From: Acidobacteriota bacterium
GTDB taxonomy: Bacteria > Acidobacteriota > Thermoanaerobaculia > UBA5066
Direction: 5' to 3'
DNA length: 64,000 bases
Assembly (NCBI GenBank): GCA_008363385.1
Contig: RHKY01000004.1
Span: 113,500 to 177,499, forward strand
In this document: positions 59,401-64,000 of the stretch, piece after piece
How the letters are laid out: each line of letters opens with the position of its first letter
Numbering within the stretch: position 1 is the first letter of the stretch
Position numbers and translations under genes: made by a program
Notes under the pieces: model-generated
Seen by the model: only the letters and a program-made list of their open reading frames with translations
Told to the model about the DNA's origin: nothing
Database searches by the model: none

Positions 59401-59667
59401 CGCGGGCGAGGCGTTCTCGAGCAGGAGGCCGCGCCCCCCGTCGCGCCCGGGGGCCTCGGCGCGAGCCGTCCCCACGGCGCGCCCCTTCTCGGGGCCGTCG
59501 AGCGTCCAGGAGCCAGGGAGTGGCCCGGCCCCCGGCTCCTCGAAGCCGGCGTTGGGCACGGGGACCGGGCGGGGCGGGGCGGCTGCCCGGGCCGATTCCG
59601 CGGCCCAGCCTGCCGCCAAACCCAGAACGAGAAGACCGGTCCCGAACCGAGCCGTGCCGTTCCTCAT
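56437..59667 (-). CDS. Large secreted C45/phospholipase-B-like hydrolase fused to an M1-like tail
   Basis: The 1076-residue protein starts at ATG 59667 (AGAGGGGG upstream). It has a signal peptide (GTGLLVLGLAAGWAAESARA) and a carbohydrate-binding-like beta domain (about 35-190). The central hydrolase carries KHKCSALSATG with the candidate N-terminal nucleophile C354, as in autoproteolytic C45 and phospholipase-B-like enzymes. A region near 740-860 (QLRLRLGNERFLKVMDALHT, APLVRPWIERAGLPDP) is like the C-terminal part of M1 aminopeptidases but lacks the zinc motif. A final domain follows (DLIVLGGPGDN). Substrate unknown. The combination is not one I recognise. Confidence 0.75.
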   Translation of the reverse strand: MRNGTARFGTGLLVLGLAAGWAAESARAAAPPRPVPVPNAGFEEPGAGPLPGSWTLDGPEKGRAVGTARAEAPGRDGGRGLLLENASPASTTLVSGPVSLEVGKAYRLSAWVRTEAAVSDPIARYPTPVAACLTMESFPFTNHSPAVGGTRGFTRVETVFLATASMDRVRLHLGRNGAASGKAWFDDVLLEEVDDVSALIPLERVRWVGEGYRYDEKGWIFVHVEGEPYPRGYQHGYLLADEMAAYAQKLGRQEDGKDWVAGWSQLRLLADALMLRGFDEEVLTEMKGIADGAARAGAKLDGRPFDLLDVVTLNSVVDLGQLKSALRVAPNALTGKSFLSAEDEMQVPDEKHKCSALSATGPATKDGRVVFGQVFMWSGYTGVHFNVMLDLVPAKGHRLVFQTFPGGIHSGTDFYMNSAGILIGETTVAQTPFDPAGTPQSYRIRRAAQYASSVDEVVEILRTRNNGLYTNDWPIADVKRNEAAMYLLGTAKDRLWRSTDDPAPFGTPGFLWANNNARDDEVRKEYAVQPDGAPFDAVFSAWNRDVAFRRFWEEKKGAIDANALIDFWNSSPVNRPHACDGKVTNAEMAEKLVFLANHGKVTLREKFPQAGSRRMPDLPGAVPHLSLGYATFSPIWVTEKLKEARRSGAAKGAASPKAPSSELGDVAGRYRVDKRRLWRGSIFSATDGDGWLVSGSAAYWQLLNGLPDEPGKAEESLRNDLAGLSARLQWILSREPDVVPVAATRAYDRYGPYQIPRVKGTFALHQLRLRLGNERFLKVMDALHTRFAGKEVRTADFLELASEVAGRDVAPLVRPWIERAGLPDPTAAVTVRRDGKRWAVLVEVTQPAPAWPLAGTVAVEAGGKRTLFPYELDTARATLRYTLAARPEKVTFDAGRDVPVPTDRVFSFASFADDFDRTLIVHGTSRQVEASRTLAFRFQTTLADAYSELLSPVAKDGEVTDEDLAGHDLIVLGGPGDNALAARVSEKLPGVLGDGYFRWNGRTYARPEDGLFLVLPNPWNPKRALALVAANSALELHEMTKAYVSGLPGWAVFRGSELKEKGPHPVERFVTVLPPG

Positions 59668-59776
59668 GCCGAGCCCCCTCTGCCCGGCCGCGCCGCGTCC
59701 GGGCGGCAGGCCGGCGCGGAATCGTACCGCCCCCCCGTCCGGGCCACGGGAGTAGTCTTGCCGGAGGAGGTGACCC

Positions 59777-60196
59777 ATGGGCGTCTCGACGAGGGTGGAC
59801 GCGGAGCTGCTGACGAATCCCGGAGGCAAGCTCGTGGTCCCCCCCGACCCGCGCTTCCGGGAGATCCTCGAGCGGCTCTACAAGACCCGGCTCTCCGGGG
59901 GGAGGCCGGGGACCTTCACGGCCGTCCTGATGCCGGAGCCGCCGGCGCCGGAGAACCCCCTCCCGGTGGCCGTCGTCGCGCAGGGCCCGGGCAAGCTCGG
60001 CTACCTGGGGCGAGAGGACGCCGAGGCCTGGCACGAGGCCCTCACGGACTTCCGATCCCGCACCGGCTGCCACGTGGCCTGCAACGCACGGCTCGTGGGG
60101 CGCAGCGCGACCGACCCGGGCCTGCACGCGGTGCTCGAGGTGGTCCTCGAGGACGTCCGGTCGTACGAGGCCGAGGAGCCGAACGAGGCGAGCTGA
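59777..60196 (+). CDS. Hypothetical protein
   Basis: The 139-residue protein has no recognised family. The C-terminal half reads LGYLGREDAEAWHEALTDFR followed by TGCHVACNARLVGR and LHAVLEVVLED, which faintly resembles the HIRAN-type beta fold. GGAGGAGGTGACCC precedes the ATG at 59777; TAGTCT lies at 59753-59758. It is 23 bases upstream of the next gene and probably in an operon with it. Confidence 0.7.
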   Translation: MGVSTRVDAELLTNPGGKLVVPPDPRFREILERLYKTRLSGGRPGTFTAVLMPEPPAPENPLPVAVVAQGPGKLGYLGREDAEAWHEALTDFRSRTGCHVACNARLVGRSATDPGLHAVLEVVLEDVRSYEAEEPNEAS

Positions 60197-60219
60197 GCCT
60201 TCCTCCTCCGCCCCAGGGA

Positions 60220-61005
60220 ATGCGTCCGCCGCCCCTCTCCGGAACGACCGCGCTCCCGGACGCCGTGGCAGCCGTCCTGGCCGCCCTCGTCCTCGGAGGG
60301 GCCTGCGTTCCGCCTCCCCTGCCGAGGACCGGGCCGGCGCAGCGGGAGGAGGAAGTCGCCCTCCCGGGACACCGGACGGTCCGCTACCTCCTGCACCTTC
60401 CGTCGCACCCCGGCGCCGGGCCGGCCCCTTGGCCGCTGATCCTCTTCCTGCACGGCCGCGGGGAGCGCGGGGACGACCTGTCCCTCGTCAAGCGGGAGGG
60501 GCTGCCGAGGAACCTGGACGGGGCGGCACGCTTCCCGTTCGTCGTGGTGTCGCCTCAGTGCCCGAAAGGCCGCGACTGGTCGGTCCCGGAGCTGTCCGCC
60601 TTCCTCGAGGCCGTCCTCGCCCGCCACCCCGCCGACCCCGAGCGTGTGAGCGTGCTGGGCCTCTCCAGCGGGGGCGCGGCCGCCCTGCGGCTCGCGGCGG
60701 CCGTGCCCGGCGACGTCGCGGCAGCCGTCGCGGCGTGCGTGGCCGAGGTCCCCCCGGAGCCGTGCCGCCTGCGGGGGGTGGCCGTGCGGCTCTTCCACAA
60801 CCGGCAAGACGGCCGGATCCCTCTCCGCGTCGCCCGCCGCGCCGAGGCGTCCCTCCGCGCGTGCGGCGTGGACGCCGTGCTGACGGTCCTGCCCGAGGAG
60901 GGGCACGACGCCTGGACCGCCGCCTTCTCCCGGCGCGAGCTGTACGAGTGGCTGGCCACCCGGAGGGCGTCCGGACGGGACGCTTTACCTCCCCGGCAAC
61001 CTTGA
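60220..61005 (+). CDS. Secreted alpha/beta hydrolase (dienelactone-hydrolase/PHB-depolymerase-like)
   Basis: The 261-residue protein has an N-terminal export signal (VAAVLAALVLGGAC), possibly a lipoprotein. Motifs include LILFLHGRGERGDDL (oxyanion), SVLGLSSGGAAALRL with the nucleophile Ser in GLSSGG, the acid in FHNRQDGRIP and the histidine in EEGHDAW. It is an esterase-type enzyme on an unknown substrate. The ATG at 60220 is used; no strong ribosome site is seen. Confidence 0.82.
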   Translation: MRPPPLSGTTALPDAVAAVLAALVLGGACVPPPLPRTGPAQREEEVALPGHRTVRYLLHLPSHPGAGPAPWPLILFLHGRGERGDDLSLVKREGLPRNLDGAARFPFVVVSPQCPKGRDWSVPELSAFLEAVLARHPADPERVSVLGLSSGGAAALRLAAAVPGDVAAAVAACVAEVPPEPCRLRGVAVRLFHNRQDGRIPLRVARRAEASLRACGVDAVLTVLPEEGHDAWTAAFSRRELYEWLATRRASGRDALPPRQP

Positions 61006-61063
61006 GTAGGCTACCTCGGCCGCCGGGCCGGTGCCTCAGGGCGCCCCCGGGGCAGGAGATCGC

Positions 61064-61891
61064 ATGAACAACGTGAACCTCGTGCTGACGATCCCCCATG
61101 GCTCCCTCATCGCCACCAGCCTCGGGCTGGAGGGGCTCGCCTGGCACCTGAGCCCGGGCTCCGGGCGCCACTTCCGCGGCCGCTCGATCTTCGTCGACCT
61201 GGCGCTCGCCGAGGGGAAGGCGGGCTTCTCGTTCCTCCCGGAGGGGGGCTGGCGGGACGCGGGCGGGGACACCACGAGCGCTCTCGAGGACGTCAAGAAG
61301 GGGAAGCGGACGAAGACCGCCCTGTCGAACAACGCCTTCAGCGCGGTCCCGATCGACGCCTGGAGGAGCTGCTCCCTCGTGAAGACCGAGGGCCAGCTGG
61401 CGACCCTCGACCCGGCCGTCGAGCTGATCCGCTACCCGGGGCACGCGTGCAGCGAGGAGATGTCCCCGGCGGACGTGGCCCGGGCGATCGGACAGCCGGA
61501 GCCCGCCAAGCGGGCCCCGCGTCTGTACGCCGTCCTGGCCCCGATCGAGCTCCTGATGATCTCGAACCTGACCCCGGCGGAGTACGCCTGGTACGCCACG
61601 CACCGGAGGGGGAAGGTCTTCCGCCAGGTCTGCTTCACCGAGCTGCGCAAGGACCAGACGCAGCTGGCCGCGCACGCCCGGTTCGAGGAGGCTCGCGCCG
61701 AGCTGTCTGCGGACCCGCGGAAGAAGACGAAGAGCATCACGGTCGAGGGCCTCCTGAACGAGGTCCCCTTCCGCGACTGGATCGGCTGCCACCGGGAAGC
61801 CGAGGGCGGCGTGTACGTCGGCGACCGGGACCACCTCGTCCTGTTCCGCTTCCCCGAGACGCTGCCGCCGAAGTGGGAGAAGGCGAACTGA
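61064..61891 (+). CDS. Hypothetical protein
   Basis: The 275-residue protein is not recognised. It is soluble, with no signal peptide or helices, and has a few cysteines (DAWRSCSLV, PGHACSEE, RQVCFTE, WIGCHRE). CAGGAGAT precedes the ATG at 61064, and TAGGCT (61007-61012) may be the -10. It ends at a strong hairpin. A zinc- or thiol-based role cannot be excluded. Confidence 0.72.
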   Translation: MNNVNLVLTIPHGSLIATSLGLEGLAWHLSPGSGRHFRGRSIFVDLALAEGKAGFSFLPEGGWRDAGGDTTSALEDVKKGKRTKTALSNNAFSAVPIDAWRSCSLVKTEGQLATLDPAVELIRYPGHACSEEMSPADVARAIGQPEPAKRAPRLYAVLAPIELLMISNLTPAEYAWYATHRRGKVFRQVCFTELRKDQTQLAAHARFEEARAELSADPRKKTKSITVEGLLNEVPFRDWIGCHREAEGGVYVGDRDHLVLFRFPETLPPKWEKAN

Positions 61892-61898
61892 CCTGATC

Positions 61899-61929
61899 GG
61901 GGGGAGGACCGCCGTCCGGTCCTCCCCCC
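61899..61929 (+). terminator. Hairpin terminator
   Basis: A 13-bp perfect stem (61899-61911 with 61917-61929) with loop CCGTC, followed by a C-run rather than T-run. The stretch 61930-62078 contains no gene. Confidence 0.65.
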
Positions 61930-62078
61930 CCCCCGCGCCCGCCTTTCTCGGCCGCGTCGCGGGCCGGCCGGGTCCGACGCCGCACGCGACCGCCTCCCGG
62001 GCCTTCCCGCTCCGCGGAGCCGTCGCTTTGAGTTCCAAGCCTCGTGCGGTAGGGTGGCGGTGCGAAAGGAGGCTCGTC

Positions 62079-63758
62079 ATGCCCCCTTCCTCTGCGCCAG
62101 GCCAGACCGTCGCGCGCACCCCGCCTCCGTGCCGGCGGCTCCGGGTCGTCGTCACCGCCCCCGTTCTCCTCTTGCTCGTCGCCTCCGGCGTCCGGGCGCA
62201 GGACGCCCCGGCGACCTCCCCCTCCCCCACGGTCGCCGCGCCGGAGGCGAAGGCCCCCTCGCCCGCGGCGCCCGACTCCCCGCGCGCCTCGCTTCGTGCC
62301 TACCTCGAGGCCGGGCGCGGAGCGAGGTGGGAGAAGGCCGCGTCCTTCCTCGAGCTCGCCCCCGGTGAGGCCGCCGAGGGGCCGGAGCTGGCACGCCGGC
62401 TGAAGGCGGTCCTGGACCGGAACGTCTGGTTCGACCTCGACGAGGTCTCGGGCGACCCGGACGGGAACGCCGCGGACGGGCTCCCCCCCGGGGTCGACGA
62501 GATCGCCCGGATCCGCGACGCGAAGGGGCAGGATGCCCCGGTGCGCCTCGTGAAGCGCGGCGCCGGCGAGGAGGCCGCGTGGCTCTTCTCGTCGAGGACC
62601 GTCGCCCGCGTCGACGGGTGGTACGGAGAGATCCCGGGCCGCTGGGCGCTCGAGCTCCTTCCCGAGCCACTGCTGAGGCCCGGCCCCGGGGAGATCCTCT
62701 GGTGGCAGTGGGCGGCGATCCCTCTCCTGGTCTTGGTGTCGTGGCTCCTCGCCCTCCCGCTGCGGAGGCTCACGGTCCGGGCGATGAGGAGCGCCTCGGG
62801 GCGAACCGAGACGACCTGGGACGACGTGGTGATCGAACGGCTCCGTTCGCCGATCCTCGACGGCTGGCTCCTCGCCGCGTTCGCGCTCCTGCTGCCGCTC
62901 CTGCAGCTCTACGAGCCGGCGCACGAGCTGCTCCGGAAGGGGATCCGCGCACTCGCGCTCATCCTGGTCGTCTGGACGGCGGAGCGGATCGTCGACGTCG
63001 TCGAGAGCGCGGTCGGCGCGTCTCGCTGGGCCCTGGAGAGGAAAGAGGCGCGCGCCCTCGTCCGGCTGGGCGCCCGCGTCCTGAAGGTGCTGATCCTGGG
63101 CGTGGCCGCGGTGACGGTCCTGGCCCTCCTCGGCTACCCGGTGGCCAGCATCCTCGCCGGCCTCGGCCTCGGCGGCCTGGCGTTCGCCCTGGCGGCCCAG
63201 AAGACCGTCGAGAACCTCTTCGGGGCCTTCTCCATCGCCGTGGACCGCCCGCTGCGCGAGGGGGACTTCGTGAAGGTGGACGACGTGCTCGGCACGGTCG
63301 AGGCCGTCGGCCTGCGCTCCACCCGCTTGCGGACGCTCGACCGGACGCTCGTGACGATCCCCAACGGCCAGCTGGCCGACATGCGGATCGAGTCGCTGAC
63401 GGAGCGGGACCGCCTGAGGCTGGCCACCACGATCGGCCTCGTGTACGAGACCACCGAAGCGCAGATGCGCCAGGTGCTCGAAGGGGTCGAGGGCCTCCTG
63501 AGGTCGCACCCGAAGATCTGGCCCGACGTCGTCGTCGTGAGGTTCTCCGGGTTCGCGGCCTCCTCGCTCGACATCGAGGTCGCCTGCTGGTTCCAGACGA
63601 CCGACTGGCTCGAGTTCCTCGCGATCCGCCAGGAGGTCCTCCTCGGGTTCATGGGGATCGTCGAGAGCGCCGGTTCGTCGATGGCTTTCCCGACGCGGAC
63701 GGTGCACCTGGTCGCCGGCGGGGCCACGCCCCCGCCGGGGACGGAGAAGGCGGCCTGA
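62079..63758 (+). CDS. MscS-family mechanosensitive channel with periplasmic domain
   Basis: The 559-residue protein starts at ATG 62079 behind AAAGGAGG. A signal sequence (VTAPVLLLLVASGVRA) leads to a Pro/Ala-rich stretch and a periplasmic domain (about 60-200), then helices at about 209-227, 265-282, 289-305 and 330-370. The pore helix is SILAGLGLGGLAFALAAQKT, followed by the cytoplasmic beta domain (RPLREGDFVKVDDVLGTVEA, TIPNGQLADMRI). It opens under membrane tension to relieve osmotic shock. The long periplasmic part is more like YnaI/MscK-type than MscS. Confidence 0.9.
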   Translation: MPPSSAPGQTVARTPPPCRRLRVVVTAPVLLLLVASGVRAQDAPATSPSPTVAAPEAKAPSPAAPDSPRASLRAYLEAGRGARWEKAASFLELAPGEAAEGPELARRLKAVLDRNVWFDLDEVSGDPDGNAADGLPPGVDEIARIRDAKGQDAPVRLVKRGAGEEAAWLFSSRTVARVDGWYGEIPGRWALELLPEPLLRPGPGEILWWQWAAIPLLVLVSWLLALPLRRLTVRAMRSASGRTETTWDDVVIERLRSPILDGWLLAAFALLLPLLQLYEPAHELLRKGIRALALILVVWTAERIVDVVESAVGASRWALERKEARALVRLGARVLKVLILGVAAVTVLALLGYPVASILAGLGLGGLAFALAAQKTVENLFGAFSIAVDRPLREGDFVKVDDVLGTVEAVGLRSTRLRTLDRTLVTIPNGQLADMRIESLTERDRLRLATTIGLVYETTEAQMRQVLEGVEGLLRSHPKIWPDVVVVRFSGFAASSLDIEVACWFQTTDWLEFLAIRQEVLLGFMGIVESAGSSMAFPTRTVHLVAGGATPPPGTEKAA

Positions 63759-63777
63759 GGCTCGGCGAGAGAGAGAA

Positions 63778-63801
63778 CGCCCGGGCCTTTCGGCCCGGGC
63801 G
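63778..63801. terminator. Bidirectional terminator hairpin
   Basis: A 10-bp stem (63778-63787 with 63792-63801) with TTTC loop lies between the converging MscS gene and the partial gene at the right edge. Confidence 0.7.
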
Positions 63802-63831
63802 CGAGGGTGACCGGCCCGCGAGGAGAGAGAG

Positions 63832-64000
63832 CTACTGCGCGGTGACCGTCACGTCGTCGAGGTATTCGTTGTTGCCGTAGGCGCTGATCCCCAGGAACCC
63901 CAGGTAGACCGTCTGCCCCTTGTAGGCCGACAGGTCGATCGTGTGCTGCGCCCACCCGGTCGACCCGGTGTACCGGTTGACCGCCGCCCCCACGTTCGTC
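63832..64000 (-). CDS. Secreted protein, C-terminal jelly-roll end (partial)
   Basis: Only the last 55 or so codons are inside the window. They end in LSAYKGQTVYLGFLGIS followed by NNEYLDDVTVTAQ. This is the C-terminal strand pattern of carbohydrate-binding or MAM-like beta-sandwich domains on secreted peptidases and adhesins. The rest of the gene lies beyond the right edge. Confidence 0.7.
   Translation of the reverse strand, partial: TNVGAAVNRYTGSTGWAQHTIDLSAYKGQTVYLGFLGISAYGNNEYLDDVTVTAQ

Noticed and set aside
55466-60127. A 1,553-residue minus-strand frame over the C45-like gene
   Set aside because: The frame is low-complexity antisense or out-of-phase sequence. The real gene is in another phase with signal peptide and motifs.

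Overview
The window is a 64 kb stretch of very GC-rich bacterial chromosome with about 58 supported genes, packed tightly on both strands. No tRNA, rRNA, CRISPR array or intact transposon was seen. The gene content points to Acidobacteriota, possibly a Thermoanaerobaculia/Holophagae-like lineage: a VWFA-related protein of the acidobacterial type, a CRTAC1/ASPIC-UnbV protein, a tricorn protease, a DUF5916 outer-membrane barrel, OPT and POT peptide transporters, and many secreted peptidases. The assignment is inferred from gene families only. Many genes have a TANNNT or CATAAT hexamer 6 to 8 bases before the start codon and no usable Shine-Dalgarno. This suggests frequent leaderless transcription and helps to fix several starts.

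Layout. 1-2153 (minus): Hyb-type [NiFe] hydrogenase genes (small subunit, ferredoxin subunit, start of the membrane subunit). 2425-6399 (minus): small membrane protein, DUF885-like metallopeptidase, OPT transporter. 6560-9886 (plus): M16 peptidase and half-size TSUP carrier. 10127-13730 (plus): overlapping operon of a heme-motif sensor kinase, an archaemetzincin and an NtrC-type regulator. 13737-17042 (minus): a two-CW/PAS kinase and a CRTAC1 protein. 17172-23875: proline iminopeptidase, START protein, MBL hydrolase, a cytochrome P450 fused to two cyclic-nucleotide-binding domains, a divergent Rieske oxygenase and an RluA-type pseudouridine synthase. 24075-28361 (plus): a seven-gene redox operon (Cys-rich small protein, 32-residue membrane microprotein, 4Fe-4S subunit, NrfD-type subunit, two membrane-anchored GcvH-like proteins and a triheme cytochrome), ended by a strong terminator. 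28450-43882: secreted and outer-membrane proteins, tricorn protease, POT transporter, small periplasmic proteins. 44057-48646: MarC, a NifS-SelD fusion, then a decayed patch with a copy of the selD 3' end, an antitoxin lacking its toxin and a truncated sigma factor. 48759-54243: an ECF sigma/anti-sigma operon, a selenocysteine-type peroxiredoxin, a CoA-binding protein and glnA. 54370-64000: amino-acid-binding lipoprotein, a nucleotidyltransferase pair, a very large C45-like hydrolase, small unknowns, an MscS channel and the end of a secreted protein.

Themes. Two related ferredoxin/NrfD modules suggest hydrogen- and quinone-linked respiration. The NifS-SelD fusion would make selenophosphate, and a peroxiredoxin gene 5 kb away has TGA exactly where the peroxidatic cysteine belongs, so the window appears to hold both the selenium donor enzyme and a selenoprotein. 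Peptide use is a second theme: M16, DUF885-like, S33, tricorn and C45-like hydrolases sit beside OPT and POT transporters.

The most unusual items are the P450 with two cyclic-nucleotide-binding domains and a degenerate I-helix, the metalloprotease inside a two-component operon, the GcvH-like pair that seems to lack the lipoyl lysine, and the Sec-peroxiredoxin. All calls are by eye from sequence; no database search was run.
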